Source of the DNA: Verrucomicrobiota bacterium
GTDB taxonomy: Bacteria; Verrucomicrobiota; Verrucomicrobiia; Opitutales; Opitutaceae
Direction of reading: 5' to 3'
Assembly: GCA_023416735.1 (NCBI GenBank)
Contig: JAEZGX010000009.1
Span: forward strand, 124,001 to 188,000
Length of the DNA stretch: 64,000 nt
Positions 27,441-35,571 of the stretch are shown piece after piece. Both the position numbers and the translations under genes were made by a program. The notes beneath the pieces are model-generated. The model searched no databases. It saw only the letters and a program-made list of their open reading frames with translations, and had not been told where the DNA came from. Each line of letters begins with the position of its first letter. The stretch's first letter is position 1.

Positions 27441-28901
27441 TCACTCGTTCGTTGCCGACAACGACGGCAGCTTCGCGCCCACCGCATCGAGCACGAGCAC
27501 CCAATCCGTCCGTTCACCCGTCGTCGGCGGCGTGAAGGACTGTGTGCCGTCGTTCGCTCTTCGCTGCGAGCCAACCACGTTCCCGCTCCTCGGATCGAAC
27601 CACGACGCGTTCACCTCAGCCCCGCGAACCTTGCCCATTGCGAGTTCGATCGGGCGGGCGACCGCAAGATAAACGAGCGCGAACTCACGCCGCTTATCGA
27701 GCGCAGCGCGCACGTGTCGCGGACCTTCCGGATTTTCCTCCGCAACGATCGTCTGATCCGGTTGCAACCGCGTGAACGAGCGGCGCTCGAAAAGTGTGCG
27801 CAGGTGCTGCATCTGTTGCGCGCCAGGGCGCTCTAAGGCGGCGCCCCAATCCTGCAAACAGGGAATCGCCGCGCGTTGCCCCGCACGGTGCATCTGCCAG
27901 ACCGCGTTGTGCCCGTAGGTGAAGCCCGCGCCGCCGACCAGCAGATTCCAATACCCGTGGACGCGCACGTCGTAGTCGTCGATCAGCCCGCGAGCAAAAT
28001 GCTCCGGCTTCGCCAGCATCCCGCGCTCATCGATTACGCCCGGCGGCACCGTTTGAGGCCCTGTCCAATCGATGTAATCCCAGAACCGAATCGGAATATC
28101 CTCATACGGAGGCTCGGCATCGAGATACGGTTTGCGCGGCTGGAGTTGGGCGAGCGCCTCGGCGTAACGCTGCACCGGATGAAAGCGCTTCGCGTGACCG
28201 CTTTGGTAAACGTGAAAATCCAACCAATCGTCATCCGCGAACCATTCCGCCGACGTCTCTTCGCCCGCGGGATGATAACTCATGAGCTGCGCTCCGCCAT
28301 GGCCTTCGCGGAGGCCGCGCGCCATCGCGCGCCAAATCTCGCGCGCCTCCTCCGAATCGACGGGACGATCGCCGCCGAGCATCCACACGACCGGCGCTTC
28401 GCGATACCGTTCGCCGAGAAACCGTCCGTAGTCAGCCGCGTTCTCCACATCGAACACCACGGGCCCGTGGCCTCCGCGTTCACTCGGCACCTTGTCACCC
28501 CAGGTGGGCAGCAACGCCACTTGGAATCCACGTTGCGCGGCCTCCTGCACGATGAAGTCCACGTGTTCGAAATACGACTCGTTCGGCCGGCGCGGATCGA
28601 GATCGTGAAACGGCACCGCACCGTAGCGATTGGGTGTGCGCAGTCCGTCGCTCTCGGCGAGCACCACCGCCTGGATCACGTTGAACCCCTGATCCGCACG
28701 CCGGCCGAGATAGAAAACCGCCTCTTCGCGATCGAGCCGGTGAAACAATTCCCACGCGGTGTCGCCGAGCCAGAAAAACGGTTCGCCCTTGTCCGTGACA
28801 AACGTCCGGCCGTCCGGCGCGACCTGCAACGGACCACCGCTGCACGCCGCCGCCAGTGCGCTGAAACCCACCCAACGGCTCGCGTGTATCCACTTTTTCA
28901 T
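27441..28901 (-). CDS. GH140-like (DUF4038) exported glycosidase
   Basis: 486 residues from the ATG at 28901. The N-terminus (ASRWVGFSALAAACSGGPLQ) is an export signal, possibly lipoprotein. Residues 25-370 form the DUF4038 barrel: FFWLGDTAWELFHRLDREEA, then VVLAESDGLRTPN and LLPTWGDKV. The likely catalytic residues are the Asp of VVWMLGGDRPVD and the Glu of LDAEPPYEDIP. The last 90 residues resemble the collagen-binding-like C-terminal domain usual in this family (ARPIELAMGKVRGAEVNASW). GH140 members include apiosidases acting on rhamnogalacturonan II; the exact activity here is unknown. Its start overlaps the GH78 gene stop by ATGA. Confidence 0.88.
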   Translation of the reverse strand: MKKWIHASRWVGFSALAAACSGGPLQVAPDGRTFVTDKGEPFFWLGDTAWELFHRLDREEAVFYLGRRADQGFNVIQAVVLAESDGLRTPNRYGAVPFHDLDPRRPNESYFEHVDFIVQEAAQRGFQVALLPTWGDKVPSERGGHGPVVFDVENAADYGRFLGERYREAPVVWMLGGDRPVDSEEAREIWRAMARGLREGHGGAQLMSYHPAGEETSAEWFADDDWLDFHVYQSGHAKRFHPVQRYAEALAQLQPRKPYLDAEPPYEDIPIRFWDYIDWTGPQTVPPGVIDERGMLAKPEHFARGLIDDYDVRVHGYWNLLVGGAGFTYGHNAVWQMHRAGQRAAIPCLQDWGAALERPGAQQMQHLRTLFERRSFTRLQPDQTIVAEENPEGPRHVRAALDKRREFALVYLAVARPIELAMGKVRGAEVNASWFDPRSGNVVGSQRRANDGTQSFTPPTTGERTDWVLVLDAVGAKLPSLSATNE

Positions 28902-31555
28902 GGCGCCACCTCCCCCACCGTAAACACATAGTTTCCCGACCCGATCTCGAAAACCGCGCGATCCTTTTCCATGCGCAGAAAACGAACGCCCGCCGCTTCC
29001 ATCGCCGGCCCGCCGCTTTCCCGAACCGCCGAAGGATCCGCGGCCGGCACATGCACCTCGGCGCGAGTGTTCGGGGGCAGAATCACGCGATGCGCATAGC
29101 CTTCGTGCTGCCGCCAGGCCGAGCGCACCAGCCCGTTGACCGTGTGCAACGAGGCGTCGACCTGCACCAATCCCGCGGGCGTCACCGGCTGAATGACCAC
29201 CCGCCGATAGCCCGGCGCCGCCGGCCGAATCCCGCCGAAGCGCGAGTAGAATGTCGCTCCGGGTCCCGCGAACATCGCGTGGTTGTGGCTCTGCATCCCG
29301 CCGCGATAGGACCATTGCTCCCACGTGGTCGTCGCCCCCAGCCCAATTTGGTATCCAAAACTTGGATAAGTGCGCTGGCCCAGCACCGCGTAGGCGGTGT
29401 CCGCATAACCGTGATCAATCAGCACATCGAAGAGATATCGCGTGCCAAAGATGCCCGTGTCGAGGTGACCACGATCCCGTCCGATCACGCGTTGATGCAG
29501 CGCGCGCGCGACATCCGCCCGCGCTTCCTCCGGCACCAGTCCAAACGCGAGCGGCAGGACCGACGTCACCTGCCGGCCACTGCCATAGGTGAAGGTGTCA
29601 GCATCGAAATGCCGCTCGTTGAACTCATGCGCCAGTCGGTCCGCCAGCGCCCGGTAATGCGCCGCCTTGTCCGCGAAGCCCAGGATCTTCGCGGTCTCCG
29701 CCGTGATCGTGACGACGCGGTGAAAGAACGCCGTGTTGACGATCTCGCCCTCGCTGAAGCTGGTCTTGTAATCCCCGGGCTGATGCGGCGGCGCCCAATC
29801 GCCAAAACCGTCGGCCCAACGATTCCCCGCCTCCATCTCCCGAAGATACCCGGCACAGCGCTCCTCCATGTTCGCGAAATGGCGCTCCAGGAGCCGTCTG
29901 TCTCCATAATGTTGATACAACAGATCGGCCAGCACGACCTGGTCCCCGGTCCAGTTCGGCGGCATGCCGCGGTCGCCACGGATATCCTCCAGCCACTTCG
30001 CGTAATACTGCAGCATGTCGAAGTTCGCGATCGCCGTCTCCTCCACCGCCAGTGAATCCATCTGGCAGGGCGTCCGCTCGTCGCGCACCGCGGTGTCGGT
30101 CGGAATGCCCATCAGGTTGTTCCGAATCGACCAGAGGAAGTTTTGCTGGATCCGGTTCAGCAGCGGGTCGGACGAGGTGAAAGTGCCGGTTTCCTCCACC
30201 GCCGAATGCACCGCACACCCCGTCACGCTCTCAAGCGTGGGACGCCCGGGAAAGCCTGTCACCTCCACGTAACGAAATCCATGATACGTGAACCGCGGCT
30301 CGTAAATCTCCGTGCCCTCGCCGCGCAACACGTAGGTATCCGTGGCCCTAGCCTTGCGGTTGGTGGCGACGTCGAGCGTGCCGTCGCCATGCACGTTCTC
30401 CGCGTGCCGAAGCACCACGCGCTGGCCCCGTTCGCCCGCGACGCGCAAGCGCACCCACCCGGCGATGTTCTGGCCCAGATCGAAAACAAAAACGCCCGGA
30501 TTCACTTCCGTGACACTCACCGGCGGAAGCTCGCGCGTGACTTTCATCGGCGGCATGAGCGAGGCCTTCAACGCCCCCGCGTCGACGTCCCGCAGCACGA
30601 CGGGAATCCAGTCGGTGTCCGTGAACTTCGGGAGATTCCAGCCGTCTTGCTCGCGCCGCGCGTCGTAGGTTTCGCCGTCGTAAATGTGATTGGAAACGAT
30701 CGGGCTTGCCGCCGCCTTCCATTGCTCGTCGCTCGTGATCAGGCGCCGCGTGCCGTCGGCAAAACGCAGTTCGATCTGCACCCAGGCTGCCGGCGGCTCC
30801 GCCCAGCGGTAACCGTATTTCGAATAATTCTGGTTGTAGCCGCCGCCGAGCCAAACGCCGACGGCGTTGTCGCCCAAACGAATCTGATCGGTGACATCGT
30901 AAACGTCGTAGAAGAGACCCTTTTTGTAACTCGAATTGACCGGCGTGAGCACGCGATCCCCCACCTTGCGGCCATTGAGGCTCAACTCATACCAACCCAC
31001 CGCATACGCATAAGCCGTCGCCTGCACCACCGGCTGGGTGATCGAAAATTCGCGACGCAGACGCGGACTGGTCTCCTCCTCCGCGGCGCCGATCCATCGC
31101 GCCTGGCGATCGGATTCGTGTAGCAGTCCCATCTGCCACCATTCGGAACTCGACCAATCGGATGCGCGATCCTGCCCGTCCCAGACACGAACCCGCCAGT
31201 GGTAACGGTCACCGCTCGCCAGCGGCGGACCGTCATACGTGACGCCGAAGTTCGCGTCGGACTCGATTTTCCCACTGTCCCAGACGTCGATCGCTCCCGA
31301 CTCCAGCCGTGCGCGGGTGGACGCGATCTGGATTTGCCAGCTCTGCTGGACTTGCGCGCGCTCGCTTGAAGCCAGCGACCAGTTGAAGCGCGGCCGCGCT
31401 GTTTCGATCCCGAGCGGGCGCGTCAGGTATTCGATTTCTGGTGACTCCACGGTCAACTGCGCCGGCAGGCTCGAAGCCGCGATGGCGAGGAGGCCGCAGC
31501 CGGCGAGCCAGCGCGGCGGGAGGGGAAGAATCCAGGCAGGGATGAAAAGCGGCAT
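28898..31555 (-). CDS. Alpha-L-rhamnosidase (GH78)
   Basis: About 885 residues from the ATG at 31555, which gives a signal peptide (MPLFIPAWILPLPPRW then GLLAIAASSLPAQ). Order of domains: fibronectin-like N-terminal module (VESPEIEYLTRPLGIETARP), the rhamnosidase N-terminal beta domain (ATAYAYAVGWYELSLNGRKV), a second beta domain, the alpha/alpha barrel with the catalytic acid segment RDERTPCQMDSLAVEETA, and the conserved ATTTWEQWSYRGG with HNHAMF. It removes terminal alpha-L-rhamnose from polysaccharides or glycosides in the periplasm. It heads a four-gene unit with the GH140-like, FG-GAP and TPR genes, behind the receptor terminator. Confidence 0.95.
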   Translation of the reverse strand: MPLFIPAWILPLPPRWLAGCGLLAIAASSLPAQLTVESPEIEYLTRPLGIETARPRFNWSLASSERAQVQQSWQIQIASTRARLESGAIDVWDSGKIESDANFGVTYDGPPLASGDRYHWRVRVWDGQDRASDWSSSEWWQMGLLHESDRQARWIGAAEEETSPRLRREFSITQPVVQATAYAYAVGWYELSLNGRKVGDRVLTPVNSSYKKGLFYDVYDVTDQIRLGDNAVGVWLGGGYNQNYSKYGYRWAEPPAAWVQIELRFADGTRRLITSDEQWKAAASPIVSNHIYDGETYDARREQDGWNLPKFTDTDWIPVVLRDVDAGALKASLMPPMKVTRELPPVSVTEVNPGVFVFDLGQNIAGWVRLRVAGERGQRVVLRHAENVHGDGTLDVATNRKARATDTYVLRGEGTEIYEPRFTYHGFRYVEVTGFPGRPTLESVTGCAVHSAVEETGTFTSSDPLLNRIQQNFLWSIRNNLMGIPTDTAVRDERTPCQMDSLAVEETAIANFDMLQYYAKWLEDIRGDRGMPPNWTGDQVVLADLLYQHYGDRRLLERHFANMEERCAGYLREMEAGNRWADGFGDWAPPHQPGDYKTSFSEGEIVNTAFFHRVVTITAETAKILGFADKAAHYRALADRLAHEFNERHFDADTFTYGSGRQVTSVLPLAFGLVPEEARADVARALHQRVIGRDRGHLDTGIFGTRYLFDVLIDHGYADTAYAVLGQRTYPSFGYQIGLGATTTWEQWSYRGGMQSHNHAMFAGPGATFYSRFGGIRPAAPGYRRVVIQPVTPAGLVQVDASLHTVNGLVRSAWRQHEGYAHRVILPPNTRAEVHVPAADPSAVRESGGPAMEAAGVRFLRMEKDRAVFEIGSGNYVFTVGEVAP

Positions 31556-31617
31556 GAACCAAAACGAAAGAAACGGCTGATATGGGAGGTGACGATCTGT
31601 CACCCTCCCGCGGATAC

Positions 31618-31652
31618 AAAAATGCCGGCGGTGCGAGATGCGCCGCCGGCAT
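31618..31652 (-). terminator. Intrinsic terminator of the second TonB receptor gene
   Basis: Exact 10-base arms ATGCCGGCGG (31622-31631) and CCGCCGGCAT (31643-31652) enclose an 11-base loop and, in the minus direction, run straight into TTTTT (complement 31618-31622). The hairpin begins 20 bases after the receptor stop. This is the best-formed intrinsic terminator in the window. Confidence 0.85.
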
Positions 31653-31672
31653 CGAACCTTCGCTAGCGGCGC

Positions 31673-34600
31673 TTAGAACTCGAACGTATTGGTGATCTCC
31701 CACGCGCGCGATGGCGCGATGCGGTAAGCCGCGGGCGAGCCGTCCGGCTGAACCGTGATTGGGATCAGTTCGTCACCCGTGAAGGCGTTGCGCATGTTGA
31801 ATTGAATGCGCCAGTTCAGCTTCGGCGTAAGTCTCCGCTGATAACCAACCCAGAAGTCGAAGTTCGTCTCAGCCGGTCCCATGTAGGGATTGGCGATGTC
31901 GAAGTTGATATCCGTCGGGGTGGAACCCGCAATGGGACGGTAGCCGATGGCGATCTCCGACTCATAGCGCACGGCGCCGCCAACGTTGAAGCCCTTGAGG
32001 CGACCTTCGTTGAACGCATAGTTCGAGATGAGGTTGACGCGCCATTCGCGCAGCTCCGGCACGGACGTGCCTTCCTGCAGTTTGCGTTGGGCCCATTCGG
32101 AGCCGATCGCGGAGTTCCAGCGAACTTCCGCCGTCTGCGCGTTGCTCGCGCCCCACCAGATGCGGAGGTCGCCGGCCGGTCCGTTGTTCATGAGATCCTG
32201 GTAGGAGTTCATGAATTCAGTGAGCGCCGCGCCGCCAATGTTGTTGCGACGGGCCTCAGTCTGGCTGGCGTTGATCGCCACGCGCCAGTTGGGAGTCGGC
32301 TGCGCGCCAATTTCGATTTCATACCCTTCGGACACACTGTCTTCCGTCACGGCGAAACCGAGCGGGGTGTTCGAAACGGGCTGCTTGTTCAGATCGAACG
32401 GATCGTAGCCCCAAGCCTCGAAGAAGCGCGGATCGACGGTCGCGATCCAGTTGTTGAACGAGGCGATGTGGCTTTGCATGATCGCATCCGCATCCGCCTG
32501 GTTCTGGCCGGGGCCCGGGCCATAACGGAAGGAACCGGCGCTGGGATGCGCATACGGGTCGCCAGCGGGACGGTCCGCGAGCGTGTATCCAAGAAGTTGA
32601 TGCTCGAAGCGGCGCGCCCACATCGTGGCGAGCGCGATCTCGTTGCCGATGTTGTAGGCGCCGGAAAGAGCCGTGCTCGAACCGTTGGTGACGGTCGTTT
32701 CATACTTGTTCACGCGCAGGCTCCAGCGGCCGTCCTTCGTCTCGATGCGAATGCCCTGGTCGATGGTCTTGCCGCTGGGCGGCGCGATCGTCTCGTTCAG
32801 GAAGTTCACGCGCTGCGAGAGCGCCTCGAAGTTGCTCGAGTCGTTGTAGAAGAGGCTGACGTTCACCGGCAGGTTGCGCATCAGCTCGTCGAGGAAGGGC
32901 ACCTGGTTGAGATGCGCCACCACCGTCCACGCGTGCGACGTGACCTTGAGGCGGTTGTCGTAAGCATCGGGCAACCGGAAGGAGTTCGGATTCAGGTTCA
33001 AACGGCCGGAAGCGGGATCGCTGCTCGACGAGTTGATGTTCCGGGTGACGCCCCACGACTTCGAGATGTCCTGGCGAACGCCCCAGGTGCCGACGATCGC
33101 TTCGTCCCAGAAATGCCCCTGCCAAACAAAGGCCTTGGAGGAAACCTTCTGGCGGCGCAGTTCGGCGGAAGTCGTGAGCGCCTCGCGATTGCCGGGCTGT
33201 TGGTCAGCATCGATCACGTTGAAGGGCTTGGTGCTCCAACCGACGTAGTTCGCCGGATTCTCCGACTGCGTGCTGACGACCGGATGCGCCGGCGTGCCCG
33301 TGATCGTTGTATCCGTCCACACATCGGCGGGATTCACCGAGGCGGGGGCGTTCCAGGTGGAGTCGAACCACCGGAGAGAAGCTCCCGGCGCGATCGTCGC
33401 GATCGAGGTCGGGTTCGGAATATTGGCGCCCGCGGCGGCGTTGCGCCCGACCAGCGAGTCGCCGAGATAAATCACCGTCGTGGGGGTGAGCGTGTTGGAG
33501 TTGAACTTCAACTCACTGCTGCCGGCGGGACGATTCAGGGATGCGACAAAAGCCGCATCGGAGCCGTAGCGCTGCCAGGAGCGGTGATCGACGTTGTATT
33601 CGTCTTCAGCACGCAGGCCGGTCACGGTGTGGCGCCCGAGCAGGCGGGTCAGGACGGAAGGCTGGCGGTCGCGAGTGAAGTCGTGCGTCGCGAAAGCGGT
33701 CACGCGAGTGGATTCACGCTCGCTGACGGACTGGCGATTGTTGCCACCCATGCCGTAGATGAACGGACGACCGACATTCGGGTTCGCCGAGCCGTCGGGA
33801 TAGGTGCTCATGACATCGACCATGAGGCGGGGCGAACCGATGATGCCACTCTGGCCGCGGGTGACATTCTCGCGATTGTAGGTGGCCTCGACGCCGATGC
33901 GGTCGTCGAAGAACGTCTGCGCAACATTGAGATTATAAACGCGGAAATTCGTCCACTCGCGCTTGTTGTCGCCGTCGATCAGCCGGTCGTAGAAGTTGAA
34001 TACGGACGGATCGGTGAGGGTTTTGTCCTTGTAAACGCCCCAGTTGTAATACGGCAGACGGGCGTTCGTCGCGAACGTGGAATACGACGCGATCGAGGAG
34101 GCGCGGGCGAACGGCAGCCCACCGACCGTGCGGTCGACGGAGCCGTCGGGCGCGAGGCCGAAGTCGCCCTTGGGTTCCCAAAGCAGACCGTTGATCGGAG
34201 TCGAGCTGGTGCCGTTGAAGTTGATCGTCGGATTCTCGAAGCGCCACGCGCCGAGCCACGGGTTGAACGCCGCGTTCTCGCCGCTGTAAGGCAAGCCGGC
34301 GCCCGCGCGAACCTCGTCAATCGGGCCGCCGTCAGGGGTGCGACCGAAACGGTCCGCGAACTGCGCGAACGTGTAGGTCGCCTGATTCGTGCCTTGGAAT
34401 GTCTTCTCGGTGCCGTTGGCGCGGTAGCCGGTGTAGCCGCCTTGATTGAACCAGGGCGTGAGCTGGTCGTAAGGCGGGAGCTGACGCGGCATGTTGCTGC
34501 GCACTTCGCCCGCTTCGAGATTGGCGCGAACGATCGTGCGCGCCGAACCCTGTTTCAGCAGCTTCGGCTCCCAACGCGTCGCGCCATAGATGCGCTTCTG

Positions 34601-35344
34601 ACGGCTGAATGCCGGGTCCTGCTGGTAATTCATGTGATCGTAGAGACCCGCGATTCGCAGGCTCAACTCACCCGGAAGCAGAATCCGGTTCGCGTCGATC
34701 GTCGTGCGCGTGCTGTCCTCGCTGCCGTAACGCGCCGTGATCTTGGTCGAATTCTTGCCGAACGTGGCGCCGGCGGTCCGGGCGTTGATGATGCCGGCCG
34801 GACGGCCCTGGCCGAACAGAATGGAATTCGGACCGCGCTGCAGATCGATGCCGTCAATGTTGTAACCGTCCCACGGGATATCCGTGAGGAAAAAGTCGCG
34901 CGTGTTGTCGGCGGCGGAGAGGCCCCGCACCCGCGTGTTGTTGTTCGGATTGCCGAAATGCGAGGACTCGTCGAGCACCGCGCCATCGCCCACCCCGGCG
35001 AAATTGCCCCGGATGCCACCGACTTCGGTGTTGGGGGTGTATTGCAGCAGCGACGCGTTGTTGGTGGCACCGATGTCCGCCAAGAGTTGGGGGGTGATGA
35101 CGGTCACGGCATTGCCGATATCCCTCAACTTCGTGTTGAGGCGATTGCCGGCGAGCGTGGTCTCCGCCGTGTAACCGCCGTCCTCGCGGGCAGCCGAAAC
35201 TTCGAAGGGCGAAAGAACGATGATATCGGACTCATCGTTGGGACGGCTCTCTTGGGCGAGAGCAACCGGAGCTAAGCAGAGCGAAACGAGCACGCCCGCT
35301 CCGGGCAAAGCTCGTCCGACGCAGGACCTGAGGGTAGTAGTCAT
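31673..35344 (-). CDS. TonB-dependent outer-membrane receptor (second copy)
   Basis: 1,223 residues: signal peptide (VLVSLCLAPVALAQ), then ESDIIVLSPFEVSAAREDGG with the same VLSPFEV element as the first receptor, the plug domain (VITPQLLADIGATNNASLLQ, later PNSILFGQGRPAGIINARTA) and a long beta-barrel ending in a terminal Phe (WEITNTFEF). It should import oligosaccharides for the rhamnosidase and GH140-like enzymes encoded next to it. No SusD-like lipoprotein is adjacent. A strong terminator follows; upstream are 227 bases with operator-like repeats, separating it from the CBM9-like gene. Confidence 0.95.
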   Translation of the reverse strand: MTTTLRSCVGRALPGAGVLVSLCLAPVALAQESRPNDESDIIVLSPFEVSAAREDGGYTAETTLAGNRLNTKLRDIGNAVTVITPQLLADIGATNNASLLQYTPNTEVGGIRGNFAGVGDGAVLDESSHFGNPNNNTRVRGLSAADNTRDFFLTDIPWDGYNIDGIDLQRGPNSILFGQGRPAGIINARTAGATFGKNSTKITARYGSEDSTRTTIDANRILLPGELSLRIAGLYDHMNYQQDPAFSRQKRIYGATRWEPKLLKQGSARTIVRANLEAGEVRSNMPRQLPPYDQLTPWFNQGGYTGYRANGTEKTFQGTNQATYTFAQFADRFGRTPDGGPIDEVRAGAGLPYSGENAAFNPWLGAWRFENPTINFNGTSSTPINGLLWEPKGDFGLAPDGSVDRTVGGLPFARASSIASYSTFATNARLPYYNWGVYKDKTLTDPSVFNFYDRLIDGDNKREWTNFRVYNLNVAQTFFDDRIGVEATYNRENVTRGQSGIIGSPRLMVDVMSTYPDGSANPNVGRPFIYGMGGNNRQSVSERESTRVTAFATHDFTRDRQPSVLTRLLGRHTVTGLRAEDEYNVDHRSWQRYGSDAAFVASLNRPAGSSELKFNSNTLTPTTVIYLGDSLVGRNAAAGANIPNPTSIATIAPGASLRWFDSTWNAPASVNPADVWTDTTITGTPAHPVVSTQSENPANYVGWSTKPFNVIDADQQPGNREALTTSAELRRQKVSSKAFVWQGHFWDEAIVGTWGVRQDISKSWGVTRNINSSSSDPASGRLNLNPNSFRLPDAYDNRLKVTSHAWTVVAHLNQVPFLDELMRNLPVNVSLFYNDSSNFEALSQRVNFLNETIAPPSGKTIDQGIRIETKDGRWSLRVNKYETTVTNGSSTALSGAYNIGNEIALATMWARRFEHQLLGYTLADRPAGDPYAHPSAGSFRYGPGPGQNQADADAIMQSHIASFNNWIATVDPRFFEAWGYDPFDLNKQPVSNTPLGFAVTEDSVSEGYEIEIGAQPTPNWRVAINASQTEARRNNIGGAALTEFMNSYQDLMNNGPAGDLRIWWGASNAQTAEVRWNSAIGSEWAQRKLQEGTSVPELREWRVNLISNYAFNEGRLKGFNVGGAVRYESEIAIGYRPIAGSTPTDINFDIANPYMGPAETNFDFWVGYQRRLTPKLNWRIQFNMRNAFTGDELIPITVQPDGSPAAYRIAPSRAWEITNTFEF

Positions 35345-35401
35345 AGGGGTCTGTTTGGTTTGTTTACTTGTCGGAAACGGGAAACATCCGCATCGCGTTC
35401 C

Positions 35402-35538
35402 TGTTTAACGAACATTTCCTGTCTCCGCGTTGGCACTACCAGGATACAGGCATTTTTCGGTCAACAGGATTGTGGGAAGGAAGCGCGTAAAAGTGAATAT
35501 CGCCCGTTTTTGTTTATCAAAGACGAACACTTAGTTCG
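35402..35538 (-). promoter_or_regulatory. Promoter region of the second TonB receptor
   Basis: On the minus strand TTGACCGAAAAAT (TTGACC complement at 35459-35464) parallels TTGACACAAAAAT in front of the first receptor, and in both TGGTA follows the -35 by 17-18 bases. Two inverted repeats flank it: TGTTTAACGAACA (35402-35414) and CGAACACTTAGTTCG (35524-35538, perfect 5-base arms); both include ACGAACA. They are candidate operators. Confidence 0.35.
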
Positions 35539-35553
35539 CCCGCGGACCCAGCG

Positions 35554-35566
35554 ATGGCCTAGCCAT
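35554..35566 (-). terminator. Weak hairpin after the CBM9-like gene
   Basis: ATGGC and GCCAT are exact arms around CTA, starting six bases past the stop of the CBM9-like gene. The stem is short and has no T run, so termination before the receptor promoter is only possible, not shown. Confidence 0.2.
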
Positions 35567-35571
35567 GGCGA

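Noticed and set aside
31802..35275. Open frame of over 1,100 codons on the plus strand opposite the second TonB receptor
   Set aside because: It is exactly antisense to a clear receptor gene, its translation is Arg/Val/Ala/His-rich without domains, and such frames are expected opposite GC-rich genes. The same applies to the long antisense frames at 21516-24206, 6222-8534 and 4047-5222.
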